A DNA stretch of 64,000 nt, taken from Telmatactis stephensoni. Taxonomy: Eukaryota; Cnidaria; Anthozoa; Actiniaria; Isophelliidae. This document shows positions 30,364-41,289 of the stretch, one piece after another (the first letter of the stretch is position 1; each line of letters starts with the position of its first letter). The stretch covers positions 744,001 through 808,000 of the forward strand of contig JALIZF010001883.1 of the NCBI GenBank assembly GCA_029948255.1, read 5' to 3'. The translations under genes were made by a program, and so were the position numbers. Below the pieces are notes generated by a model, which was given only the letters and a program-made list of their open reading frames with translations, was not told where the DNA came from and did not search any database.

Positions 30364-32461
30364 CTGTGTGAAAACAATAGTACATTTCCATAGTTTGACA
30401 AAAGCAAACGTTCAATACTTTTCTCACCAATCCTATCCTAAGACACTCTTTTTAAGATCCATGACAAAATTGAAACGTTAGTAATCCCATCAGGTTTTTT
30501 TTTTTTTTTTTGCGGTTACTTTTTCACCATAAACAACATTGAGCTTTCATAACTGTCCTTTCAAGAAACAAGGCAGTTAGCTTACTTTGCATTCCCGGAC
30601 TCGCCTTAATTAAGTCTTTATGTTGCAATAAAAAGAAGAAACAGAGATTACAAAATTTGTCAAGCCTCTACACCAGTTACTTGCAGCTATAACAAGATAA
30701 AATATGAAATTTCAAGACGAAAACGAATTTATTATGTAATTATGTTACTACTCAATACGGTTATGGCATGAATTTCGAATGTTTTTATATACACTACGGC
30801 ACTGACACGGTCACAGTATGGTGGGGTAAGTTTCCCACTCATGTGAAAACAACTCTAATACAATGCTTCGCGCGCCTAGTTTGGCGCGATCTTAGATCCC
30901 AGGCCTTCTTTTGCATCAAACACGTGTTAGTGCATGGAAATGAGGCAATCTTGAACACGCAATACCTTTTGGTCAGCATGCTAAGAATTGATCGATTAAA
31001 CGCTTGAGCTACTAGCAAACACGATTGTTTTGAGCTTTTCAGTATACAGAATACACTGCTTTGTGAGGGTACAGCATAGATTGATTAACATTATTTTTTT
31101 TATTGAAATCACTTTATTTCTTGATATAATTTTTGCACTTTTGGCTACAAAATCACTGACAAAGGTGCTGCTTTTTTGAACCCTGCCTTCCTCTTCTCTC
31201 ACGTCAGTGCTTGATATTCGATAATCTCCGCTATTATCTGATATTTATCTAACTACCTTCTTGGACAAAACCCGTTAGGACTTTTTAGTTTCTAACATGA
31301 TTTCATGTCATTGCTGGAAGAATTCAAGGTTTTCAAATCATTTGTCATGCAATCCCCCTCTCCCCCTCTCAATGTTGAAGCCGAATGGTGGCTGTTCAGT
31401 TTGCAAGTACATTCACAACCATTACAACATTGTATGGGGAGGGGGAGGGGTGGGAAGTATCCTGAGCAACCAAAAACAGAAGACCCTAAAAGGCTAAAAT
31501 TAGTCCTAACAATTATGTCCGAGATTGTCTGTGACATTAAATTTTAAAAGAGTTTTTAAGGCTATTATATATTTTATTTCAAAGAAAATATACAAAATAT
31601 AAAGGTGAAAGGAAAAAGTCATTTTTGGTTCATGGTCACCAGAAACTATGCTAAATCGTTGTCCCAAATCGCACGTATGGCCAAGACAGGAAGCCTGCAT
31701 GTTGAAAATACGAATTTGCCGTTTTCCGATTTCATTTCTTTACCGAAAAGCAGAGATCACTATATCGCTAGTATTATCCAACGTTTCTATAAAAAACTTG
31801 GACCAAAAACTCCCCAAAACCGATGAACTACTACAAACAACCACGGACAACCACAACAATTATATAAAGATATATCATATTTCCTTCTATTAGATGTGGT
31901 GGTTGTCCGTGGTCGTTCGTGATAGTTTGTAGGTTTTTCGAGATTTTTGGTAATTTTACAATGTTTTTGGGGCCACCAAATCATTTTAAGCACATTGAGT
32001 GAGATAATTCTCACAAGTGAGCTTTAATTCTTTACTGCTGAGTAAATCTAGGTAAAAACCGAATTTGCCATAAGAAGTTAGGCATGACCTCAGTTTTAGT
32101 ACAAAAACGGACATAGGCTTTAGTGGAACTATTGTAATTTTGCTTTTTTCTGATTTTTATTGAGCTTACTTTGTGAGCTTTGTTCTTGGCTTGTTCTTTG
32201 GTCGTATGGCAAATACACAAACTCTTAATAAATTTTAGAATGTGCGCTAGTCGCTAATGCCATTCAATGCTCTTTTCCAAGTCTCAATACACAGCCCTCA
32301 TTTTGCATATAGTCCTTGCTAAATTTTCAGGGTACACTTGTAATTTGGCAAAAACAACGCTGCATATTTTATATTTGATCTATCAAACTAAAATAGTCAT
32401 TTACAGCCAACAAAAACCGTTTTTGTTAAAAAAAGACCTCCGTAGACAATCTTGAAAAAAA
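30364..32461. other. No gene recognised; partly repetitive
   Basis: 5' flank of the RS-rich gene. Minus-strand promoter elements could not be identified with confidence. It contains one copy of a 95-bp dispersed repeat (31270-31366), a GATATT-rich block (31211-31258) and an imperfect inverted word pair around 31840-31930 (CCACGGACAACCAC / GTGGTTGTCCGTGG). Small open frames here look like chance. Confidence 0.5.
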
Positions 32462-32555
32462 CCCATTAGGACTTTTTAGTTTCTAACATGATTTTATGTC
32501 ATTGCTGGAAGAATTCAAGGTTTTCAAATCATTTGTCATGCAATCCCCCTCTATC
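31270..32555. repeat. 95-bp direct repeat at 31270-31366 and 32462-32555
   Basis: Both copies read ...TTAGGACTTTTTAGTTTCTAAC... through to ATTTGTCATGCAATCCCCCTC with about two mismatches. They are 1.2 kb apart in the same orientation. Each is next to a GATATT-rich block. Confidence 0.85.
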
Positions 32556-32584
32556 TAACTAGATATCTATTAGAACCCTTCCTA

Positions 32585-32850
32585 CTTCTCTCAGTTCAGT
32601 GCATGATATTTGATAATCTCCGATATTATCCGATATTTGTCTATCAATAGGACGAAGCTCCTTCTAATATCTTCAGTGCTTGATATTCGATAATCTCTGA
32701 TATTATCTGATATTTTTCTATCAATAGAAGGAAGTTCCTTCTAATATCTTCAGTGCTTGATATTTCCGATATTATCCGATATTTATAAGATACTGATCCC
32801 AATTCAAATATCTTGTAATATCTGATATTCGATATTTTCCAGATATCGCA
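32585..32850. repeat. Degenerate tandem repeat rich in GATATTATCTGATATT
   Basis: Three to four units of roughly 75 bp, each with TTGATATTCGATAATCTC and ATTATCTGATATT, follow one another; a related copy lies at 31211-31258. Confidence 0.75.
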
Positions 32851-33035
32851 CCTAAATGACACAATTCCTAAATACAAAACACGATTCCTAAATACAAAAC
32901 ACGATTCCAAAAGTTAGTAATAACTTTTTGAAGAAGAAAGGTCCTGATTGGCTTGAAGATTCGATTTCCCATAGTTCATATCGAGCTTACAAGACAGCAA
33001 CGTATTGCAGTCAGCGGTTAACTGGATTTATAAAA

Positions 33036-33506
33036 ATGGCGGATGTTATTTGCTATAAATTTTGTCACACAAATGTAAGCCTCTATGATAAGTTTTGCTC
33101 TAACTGTGGAAGTAAACTGGACTCTGAGGAAATTGCTCTGAAATATTACTTTAAGGAAGGATACGAGTATAAAATCATACTTGAATTCTCGCTCAAACTT
33201 CATGGAATTCAAATGAGTCTCTCGACACTTAAGAACAGATTACGACTCCTTGGTCTTCGACGAAATTCAACAGAGTTTGATGTAGAGGAACTAGATGGTC
33301 CAGGTTGTTCGATGGGCTACAGAAGTTTGTGGCATACTTTGCATCTTTAGGGGTTGATGGTACCACACCATGTAGTTGAAAAATGTCTCAGGGAAATGAA
33401 TCCTCAAGGATGGAAGGAAACATCGATTGAAGCACAGAACTTATACAAATCAAGGTCCGAATCACTTTTGGTATATAGATGGTTATGATGAACTGAAGCC
33501 TTTATT
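33036..33506 (+). pseudogene. Zinc-ribbon plus integrase-like transposase, truncated
   Basis: Starts MADVICYKFCHTNVSLYDKF with a CxxxC...CxxC ribbon. It continues with a helical DNA-binding-like part (ALKYYFKEGYEYKIILEF, MSLSTLKNRLRLLGLRR) and GPGCSMGYRSLWHTL. An in-frame TAG (33348-33350) and a one-base shift follow, then GPNHFWYIDGYDELKP, the start of an integrase-like catalytic core with its first Asp. After this the sequence turns into poly-T. I know this arrangement (helix-rich N-terminus, GYRxxW, then HxDGYDKLKP) from integrase-core transposases common in cnidarian and mollusc genomes. The rest of the catalytic core is gone. Confidence 0.65.
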
Positions 33507-33802
33507 ATTATTTTTTTAAAATTCAATTTTTTTTTTCATTTTTAAAATTTTTTTTCAAGAGGCCCAGTGAGCAGCACTACAGATGCTAGTTTGTAAAACT
33601 TTTTATTTTCTCCAATGCATTTCGCTTAACTCTGTAGACTTCTTCAGTGAGTTTTACAATAAAGTTAAAGAATCCTTTATTTATTAAAGACTAACTATCT
33701 TACGTATAGGAAGTAGGAATGTAACAAATTAAATATACAGGACGTCCCACACAGGGAAAAGCATAGTTTTCGAATAATGAATATTTTGAGGGTGCAGTTA
33801 TA

Positions 33803-33968
33803 GCTATTCTCTACTTTCACATTCCCCATAATGCCCTCTGTTTTTGGGGGGTAGTTATTGTAATGCTAATCAAATCAGTTGTTATTAAAATCAAATACAT
33901 TTGAATTACAATAACTACCCCCCAAAAACAGAGGGCATTATGGGGAATGTGAAAGTAGAGAATAACTG
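33803..33968. repeat. Long perfect-arm palindrome (foldback element)
   Basis: Arms of about 60 bp (TATTCTCTACTTTCACATTC... TTTTTGGGGGGTAGTTATTG) and their reverse complement are separated by roughly 42 bp. I see no mismatch over most of the arms. Weaker similarity extends outward (TGAGG(G)TGCAGTTATA against TAACTGCGCCTCA). Confidence 0.9.
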
Positions 33969-34039
33969 CGCCTCAAAAATACTTATCACTTTTATAAACA
34001 TTTTCCGCTGATTCAAAGAACTCTTTAATTGACTGAACT

Positions 34040-34670
34040 CATGAGAGCATAAATAAGAGAGGGAAACTTGTTAATGGGGCGTGCGCTGTGATGATTCCCA
34101 TCTGTGCTATTTTTAGTAACCGGATGCAATTAAATTTTCGTCTTACCCTACTCCAGTGCGTCGAAAATTTGAACGAGTGGAATTTGGCGATTTGAGCATC
34201 ATATAAAGTCACAATCAATATCAAATTTATTCCAAATTCCGCGAAAATGCCATAGGATATCCTATTAGTAACATACAAAAAAAATTATAGAAAAAAACGA
34301 GTTTTCCTCATCCAAATGAGCGAAAATTTTTAAATAAGCGTAAGCGTGCGCTCGATGACGTGTGATGTGCCAGTAGCGTGCACATTTTTGCTAAAATTTC
34401 ATTCAAAAAGCGAACAAAATCCTTGACATTTTTGTCTGTTTTTTCCCCTCAAAATCGTTACTTTGTAATCAGAAAGTACACACTTTTGATGGGAGATAAT
34501 ATGAACAAAGCAGAACTAAGAAAACTTTGTTTTTAAGGCTGTTTTTGAAAACTCAAATCTACACAGTTTTCTGGGTCCAGATGTATCAAATCATGACACA
34601 CGGGAGTAGGGTAAGACAAAAATTGTGCTCATCCCATTAACAAGTTTCCCTCTCTTATTTATGCTCTCTT
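34040..34670. mobile_element. MITE of 631 bp with 8-bp target duplication, hAT-like
   Basis: ACTGAACT occurs at 34032-34039 and 34671-34678. The ends are inverted over about 40 bp, sharing GAGAGCATAAATAAGAGAGG and GAAACTTGTTAATGGG. No coding sequence is seen inside. It lies against the 3' edge of the minus-strand zinc-ribbon exon. Confidence 0.8.
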
Positions 34671-34672
34671 AC

Positions 34673-34954
34673 TGAACTTCCCGCAGAAGAAGAGCTTGCT
34701 TGTAGGCTTGCCAATGATGTCCCACATGACGTACAAAAGTTAGCCTTCTCTTGGCTTTGCACCCCACATTTTGGACAAAAATCTACAAAGAAAGTAAATA
34801 TAACGAAAACACATTCAAAGATGTTTGAAAAGATCCATTAACAAATACAACAAAATTACTCAGTAAACACAATTCAAACTTTACCGTGCTTGTAGAGCTG
34901 GCACTTGGTGTTCCATGTGCGTTTGCCATGTTGCTCTTGTGAGCTCAATATGAA
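34673..34954 (-). CDS. Two exons encoding a zinc-ribbon protein segment
   Basis: Exon 34954-34885 and exon 34782-34673 join (GTAAAG/TTTGTAG) to read TWNTKCQLYKHDFCPKCG then ANFCTSCGTSLASLQASSSS. Two CxxC pairs form a zinc-ribbon resembling, in layout, the ribbon of the plus-strand protein at 33036. A second reading with the ATG at 34934 gives a different frame and loses the ribbon, so I prefer the frame shown. The 3' boundary coincides with an inserted MITE. It may be the second gene, or an inverted partial copy, of the surrounding transposon. Confidence 0.45.
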
Positions 34955-35018
34955 CTATGGGAAGTAGAATCTTCCAGCCAATCAAGACCTTTCATCTAAA
35001 AAAAGATCTAACCAACTT

Positions 35019-35312
35019 TTGGAATCATGTTTTGTGTATAGGAATCGTGTTTTGCAATTTGGAATTGTGTTTTGTGTTTTGGAATCGTGTTTTATGATTG
35101 GGAATCGTGTTTTGTATTTAGGAATTGTGTTTTGCAATTTGGAATTGTGTTTTGTATTTAGGAATTGTGTTTTGCGATTTGAAATCATGTTTTGTATTTA
35201 GGAATCGTGTTTTGCAATTTGGAATCGTGTTTTGTAATTAGGAATTGTATTTTGCGATTTGGAATCATGTTTTGTATTTAGGAATCGTGTTTTGCGACTT
35301 GGAATCATGTTT
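35019..35312. repeat. Minisatellite with GGAATCGTGTTTTG units, about 13-14 copies
   Basis: Units of 19-21 bp alternate TATTTAGGAATTGTGTTTTG and CAATTTGGAATCGTGTTTTG. An inverted short array sits at 32851-32912. Confidence 0.9.
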
Positions 35313-35717
35313 TACCCTTCTGGGCCACCGTATTTATGACTAACAAATCTTTTATATGAAAAATAGCAAACACAATTTCATGAGCCTTACCAAGTTCTAG
35401 GATTTCCTTTTCACTCAATTTCTAATTCTTGTTATAGAGATTGTGACATTTGGAGAATTTAGTGAAAAGATGTGTGAATTTATCACTGATTGCTTCTGCA
35501 TCTGGTAGCAATTTGTTGTAACCTTCATGTTAATGATACAAATGATACATACACCCACCATGATATGAATATTTTTGAATTTTTTACAAAAAATGTCATT
35601 GCAGGGCTGGGTATTTAAAAAGATGACAGTTTTGTAAATGTTTAAATAATGATCAATCTTTATATGTTGATCAATCAAAACAAATTACTGATAATAAAGA
35701 TATTGTTATATTCTTAC

Positions 35718-35916
35718 TTGGTTGAGAGGTACATTAAATAATGACCTATTGCATTGTTGTATAATTTTGCTGCCTTTAATGGAGAACGAGCTGCCTTAAA
35801 CCTTTCATTGTCCTTGATAATTAGCTCAACTGTTCTTTTGGTCTGTAAAGATCTTTCTTTTTGTGGTATCTTTAGATTTGGTGTTGTGATGAGACACCAT
35901 AGACAACAGTGACATC
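35718..35916 (-). CDS. Isolated exon with a CHCCLWC motif, probably transposon-derived
   Basis: Bounded by AATTGCAG and GTAAGAAT, a 199-bp minus-strand exon reads CHCCLWCLITTPNLKIP, then RTVELIIKDNERFKAA and LKAAKLYNNAIGHYL. The combination of a CxxCLWC knuckle, a 'RxxExLxxDxxRF' helix and 'AKxYNNxI' is familiar to me from repeat-associated proteins in invertebrate genomes, but I cannot name the superfamily. Neighbouring exons in a compatible phase were not found, so this is a fragment or part of a gene whose other exons I missed. Confidence 0.5.
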
Positions 35917-35919
35917 CTG

Positions 35920-37835
35920 CAATTCAATGGGAAATATGTTTTATTGTACAAGTTGCTTTTTGTTGTTGTAGGGACATAATTATTATAACAAAGTATTGGC
36001 TAGGGATAGTAACACAAAAGAGAAGTTGTTCTTAAATTAAAGAGGACAGATCAAATATAGTGAAGCACTTATTAAAACTAAAGAGTGCTTAATTGCACCT
36101 AATTTAATACTCACTGAGCTTTTCAAAATCATAGAACATAGAAACTTAACCTGAAGTGGCACTTCAGGAAAAGCAAAAAGTTCATGTCCTGAGGTGCTAT
36201 TTGAAAGGGTTAATTCTCTGCACTGTAATATATGATATAAAAGTAGGCTGGAATGTTATTATTCATAGCATAACCTTACTACTTACTTACACATGCCTGA
36301 TGTTGCAGGCTGTGAAAATTTGTTTTTCAATATCACTCTCAACTTAAGGAGCTCGCACTCTCAAAATGCCAATTGTTTTCTTTGACTTCTTTTAAGTGCA
36401 TATTTCAGTCTCCAACTTTTTAATCTTAGCCAATCCATTGCGGATCCATCATTGAAATTATCAATATTTTGAAAACTAAATATTATTTTAATGAAACTTA
36501 ATGGGGAGTTATCAATGTATTTAATGTAGAAATAGTTATGTGGAAAATAATCACTTGAGGAATCGATGGATGTATGTACTTATTGGATTATGCATTTCCT
36601 CTTTCATTCTTGTGAGAGACTGAGTATAAGTCTCTGCATAAATATTAGTATCATTCAAGACAAGGCAGACAAATAAAACCATCAAGACTATGAAAAGCCT
36701 TTACATGAGTGTTGACCAGGGAATATTGAATGATATAAGCCACAGATAAATTTTAATGCATGCTCATTGGCCAAAATGGTACATGGTAGTACATTCTAGA
36801 TGAATGGGTATATGATGTGATGTTCCCCAGTTTTGTAGTGTAATAATATCACCATCCAAAACCTTTTGAAATCACTCTACCAAAAAGGTGAAGCCCCCAA
36901 CAATCAGCTGCCAGTTTCATTCAATTAAGATGTGCTTAAGAGTGATTTTTGCAAGAACATTGAATGAATCTGAGTAAAGTTTGAAAACAATATAACTAGT
37001 GTGGTTAAAGGTGGCTGCCTACTATTGAAAATGTAGCCTTATACAATACATACTTTGGGGCAGGACGTATAGGATGTATATAGAATGTATATGGGATGTA
37101 TATAGAAAAACTGAAGCTTTGTGGAAAATTCAGTCTAAAATTATTCTTATGTATTTTATTTCAATACTCAAAATTATTAAAAATGTAAAAAAACAAGTGT
37201 TATTTGTCTAGTCGTATGTACATTTACAAGATATATACTGATGTAAGCAACCTTTAGAAACCTTACCTTTTTGTTACTCAATGATGTATATTTTATTCTA
37301 TAAAGAATAAACTAGTGATACAGTATAATTATAAATTAGTAATGTCAAAATGAAAAGTATGAATGGGAATAGAACCTGTAATTGCGTGTTACAGATAAAG
37401 GCACCAAATATAGTCTGTATCGCAATTCTCTTATTAATTTCTATTATTATACAAAATTCTTATTGGCTATCACGCGCACGATCTTGTGACCCATTGTTTC
37501 CTTAACCAATAACGGCAAGCAATGTTCAAAGAAGATCAAATGTTCATTTTTATTTAGTTATAGTATAAAGTTGTTTTCAGTGCTGCATGGGTTTGTCGAC
37601 TGTAAACGCTTGAACATTTTCTTTTACAAGTAAAAAAGGATACAGAATAACAAAAGGTAAGTTTTAAATGTATTTTGAATACTCTAAATGTCAAATTGAG
37701 TTTGTATGCCACGCAACCAAAGCTTAGACTAAATTGTTCACAGTGAATGGAAACGATGGACATATGAACCAGAAAAATTTCATCAGCTAAACTCAAATTA
37801 TTTCAATTAGTTGCCTTTGTTGGTCTTCGCAAACT
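35920..37835. other. No gene recognised
   Basis: A+T-rich DNA with no supported exon. A short GGATGTATATAGAATGTATA repeat lies at 37070-37105. Potential acceptors are present by chance but do not connect to an open frame I can justify. Confidence 0.5.
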
Positions 37836-37837
37836 GA

Positions 37838-37980
37838 TTTAATAATAATAATAATAATAAATCTTTATTGAGGATACTCTAAATAATAAAAATAAAAATA
37901 ATAAATAAATAGAGAAAAAATATTGATATATATGAAAACGATAAAAAGTATAAAAATAGTAAATATATATATATATATAC
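37838..37980. repeat. (AAT)n and (AT)n microsatellite
   Basis: AATAATAATAATAATAATAA is followed by AATCTTTATTGAGG, mixed A/T repeats and a final (AT)n near 37963-37978. The AATCTTTATT word beside an AAT run suggests the tail of a short retroelement on the minus strand. Confidence 0.7.
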
Positions 37981-38479
37981 AGTTAATAACTATTATTATA
38001 TCTAGAGCACAAACACTAAAAATAAGTAGGACATTACCAGTCATACAGTTATTTGTTTACATTTGAAGTGTCAAGAAAAAAATTTGGAAAATCTCAGTCA
38101 CTTTCATGAAATCGTTTTTTTCTGAATCTATTTAGTTTCATGTGAAATTCCAAAAATGCTGAAAAAAAAGTTTCCAAAATAGACATGATGAAAAGAAAAC
38201 CTTTTTCAACAACACTGACAGTCATGGAAACACATCCTATTTTGGAAGAATTTACTTATATATTTCTTTGTCAGACTTTTTGGTTTGGAATTTCTCCATC
38301 CAATAAGAAATATATTTTTCTCCCAATTAGCTGTCAAAATTTTGTGGTATTTGTGTCTCAAAATTGACTTTATGATATCTGAATTTACACGCACAAATAT
38401 TCTTTGAAAGATCAGTTCCTCTTTGACAAATGCTATTTCCTATGTACACTAATGAATTTCATTTTACCGCCTGCAAAAA

Positions 38480-38735
38480 CCTGAAGTTTTAGTTACTGAA
38501 ACCTTTTCTGAATGGCACAACTTTTACTGCGACTTTTTCTGTATGACACAACTTTTACTGCGACTTTTCGTCAATGACGCCACAGTTTTACTGCGGTCAG
38601 GTTTTTCCAGGTTCTGAATGACACAACTCTTTACTGCAACATTTTCTGATTGATGCAACTTTTAACTGTGGCTTTTTCTGAATGACACTACTTTTTACTG
38701 TGACTTTTTTTGAATGATGCAACTGATACTGCTCC
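38480..38735. repeat. Degenerate minisatellite, about seven copies of a 35-40-bp unit
   Basis: Units follow the pattern TCTGAATGACACAACTTTTACTGCGACTTTT with substitutions and small indels. Confidence 0.85.
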
Positions 38736-38773
38736 GTTACTTTATAAACTTTTACACGAAATTACATACTTAC

Positions 38774-38889
38774 TTGGTATGTTGTTGTCCACTCCCACTG
38801 GTGAAGTTATTTGCAAACGCTTTGCTTTTATTCGTCCAAAAACATACTTAAGGATTTTGCTGCCAAAACCTACATAGCGCGTGTCAAAT
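38774..38889 (-). CDS. Isolated exon, function unknown
   Basis: A 116-bp minus-strand segment flanked by ATTGCAG and GTAAGTATG. Its open frame reads FDTRYVGFGSKILKYVFGRIKAKRLQITS and ends VDNNIP. The splice sites are good and the frame has a coding look. I do not recognise the family and cannot join it to the 35.7-kb exon in phase. Confidence 0.4.
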
Positions 38890-41190
38890 CTGCAATGAAA
38901 TACCGCTGACAAAATATCATTTTACACTTGCTCTCTAGTCTAGTGAGGAATCAGTGAGATCAATAAGATAGTCAAAGTTATGAATTTCGATGAGGAAAGT
39001 AACTGGCTCGAAACGTACGAATATTTTAATTACCTCATTTGGGACCAGCCTGGTGATAGATGGATATTCAGGCATGTCAACAATATTGATGACTCTTTAA
39101 ACGAGTTAGTTGTACGCGGGCCACGGCTGTTTCGTTGAATCAAAAAGTGGACATTAGGTTCTAGGCTCAGAAACGCGTATTTTCACTCGGTCAAGTGTCA
39201 TGAAAACGAGGCTTTGGACATGCGAGACTAAAGGAGAAGGCACTGAAATGGGCGGTAAAAAAAGTGCATTTTCACTTGTTTTGAGAAGTAGTTTTTTAAG
39301 TTGGTTTTCGGTGTTCAGTTATTTGGTCCATAATGGACTTTTCGGTGAGTTTTTAGTTTGAAATTGATGAAAGAGACGGTATATTTATTGGGTTTCTAAA
39401 GACCCTGTGACGAAAGGATGTGGAGATTTTGTAAACACGCTCTGAAAGGCACTAAAAAGGAGGAATTTTTCCCTGCTTCGGAAGTTTTTCCAGCTGAAGG
39501 TAAGTCTTTGTTGTATGTAGCATTTATATCTTCTAGTAATTTTGCAAGTGTTGTGTACCTAACTATTTTTTGGGCGGAATTATAAGATGCTAACGATCAC
39601 TTAATTTCGAAGGCACGTTCTTGTCTTCCATCGTTTTCGTGTCGTTTTGATTTTTGCCTAGCTAACTTTCACACCGAACTGATGTATGCCCCAGCTTTAA
39701 ATTGTAGTTTTTGGTGTATCCAAAACGTAAACATGGATGCTTCAAGAGTCTGTGGCTGTGAAGCTCGAGATTTTGACTTGTAAGTGAGGTGTCTGGTGTT
39801 TTAAATGCCTTCTTGAAGCTTCCTCCTGGACGAAAAAGAAACCTACTAATAATTTCAGTGTGAATCAGGACAAATTTTGTAATAAACAATTTAGTTTTGC
39901 GAGTAAGGAAATTCTGAGGAAATATACTGCTAGTGCACTCCATGTCCAGATTTTGTATGCAATCACATACCTCCCTTATACCCTCCAGAACTGCTCCAAT
40001 GATCAGCTATATTTCAACATTTTAAATTTCAATATTTGGTGTCTCTAGAATTTGAACTAAAGCATTTCTGGGGTTTATCTGAGCTAAATGCCAAATCAAA
40101 ATATGGAGGCCAATTTGAATAACTATTGTATTTTTCTGACAAGCCTCCCTGTGAATACACAAGGCTATAGTCAGGCAAGAATATTTGTAATTTATTCAAA
40201 TTGGGTTACCATATTTCAATTCAGTGTATATTTGAACCACTTTTTTCAAAGACACAGTATATGGGTGGGCATTGCTAGTTGTGCATGTTTCTTCATTCTG
40301 TAAGGAAAGTGTTTCTTGCAGGAACTTCATGCTGTATGCATGTTTTTGAACATTTTTGCCTGTTTGGATTTTTTGTTTGTTTGTTTTTGTTTGTTTGTTT
40401 GTTTTCTTTTTGTTTTTTGTTTGTTTTCTTTTTGTTTTTTGTTTTTTTGTTTTTGTTTTTGTTTTTTCATTTCTATTCAGTTGAACCAATCTTTCATGCC
40501 TTATTCTGTTCCAGGGGAATTCCTAGTTAACATTTCATGGCCAGACCTTTCTTTGGTGGGATCTCAATGCTCAATCCAGACTGACAGATGAATAATGAAT
40601 AAATCACATTGAAGCTATACAAACCAACAAGATTAACCTCTCTAGTAAGGGGGGGGGGGGGGGGGCGAGGGGTGGAGGTCTATAGCCTTTCAAGAAGAAT
40701 TTGAGAAGCCCTGTTTGGGCCTTTTGTTATATTTTCAACTGACAATTTGTGACAATCTTGCCTGAAATGTACATAATCTGTAGAATAGAAAATACCATTG
40801 GAGATTTGTCCTCGAGAAGCTTGCTTAGCATCTCCTGCTTTGTGCTCACTAGAATTAAATAAATCAGTCACTAACTACATTTCAGCAGATTGGAATATGA
40901 ATAAAGTAGGAAATGCTTAAGAGAATCTTAATTGCCATTTATTTGAAAGTAGTGGTTATGATAATCTAAAAAGCTCATTTTTGCCATACTGAGTCATGCT
41001 TCACGCTTGCACTTACATTGCTTGATATTTGCTGTCATACAGTTGTACAGCCTCCTTGTTTTATACTATTATTAATTAAAAATGGTCTGATGCCATGGTT
41101 GTTAGCTACGTTTGTATTGAGATGGTACTGTTAGAAAAAATTCTGGGGGGTGTGGGGTGGGGGGAGCTGTCCTTGGGATAAGGCCTAGCA
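38890..41190. other. No supported gene; two doubtful short plus-strand frames
   Basis: A 52-codon frame at 38981-39139 (MNFDEESNWLETYEYF...) and a 27-codon ATG-to-donor stretch at 39419-39500 (MWRFCKHALKGTKKEEFFP, then GTAAGT) could be exons but have no partner. The rest has nothing recognisable apart from simple repeats. Confidence 0.4.
40376..40466. repeat. (TTTG)n-type low-complexity tract
   Basis: About 90 bp of TTTGTTTGTTTTTG words on the + strand. A run of 18 G lies separately at 40649-40666. Confidence 0.9.
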
Positions 41191-41194
41191 TAGC

Positions 41195-41286
41195 ATTGTG
41201 ACCCAGTTTTAGGTCTAGCTAGGTCATGTGATAGCAAGAAGTAGGTACTTCTTGCTATCACATGACCTACCCAACTTGGTCACAAT
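41195..41286. repeat. Hairpin with 23-bp perfect arms
   Basis: AGGTCATGTGATAGCAAGAA(GTA) at 41221-41243 and its complement at 41246-41268 have only two bases between them. Outer arms TTGTGACCCAGTT and AACTTGGTCACAA extend the fold. This is probably a tiny foldback element. Confidence 0.85.
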
Positions 41287-41289
41287 AAA

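Larger units (their letters stand above)
32851..35312. mobile_element. Candidate DNA transposon with inverted ends and subterminal minisatellite
   Basis: At the left, 32851-32912 holds two to three units of a CCTAAATACAAAACACGATT repeat. At the right, 35019-35312 holds about a dozen units in inverted orientation. Just inside, 32940-32985 and the reverse complement of 34942-34992 match (GATTGGCTTGAAGATTC..., TTCCCATAGTTCATAT, GAGCT-ACAAGA-AGCAAC). The interior has a zinc-ribbon/integrase-like remnant on + and zinc-ribbon exons on -. A palindrome and an hAT-like MITE have inserted since. The superfamily is unassigned. Confidence 0.55.

Noticed and set aside
34885..34934. Start codon MANAHGTPSASSTST on the minus strand at 34934
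   Set aside because: This frame loses the two CxxC pairs after splicing; the alternative frame through the same exon keeps them.
40196..40591. Phe/Leu/Cys-rich plus-strand frames (83-91 codons) and a Lys/Thr-rich minus-strand frame
   Set aside because: Produced by the (TTTG)n low-complexity tract.
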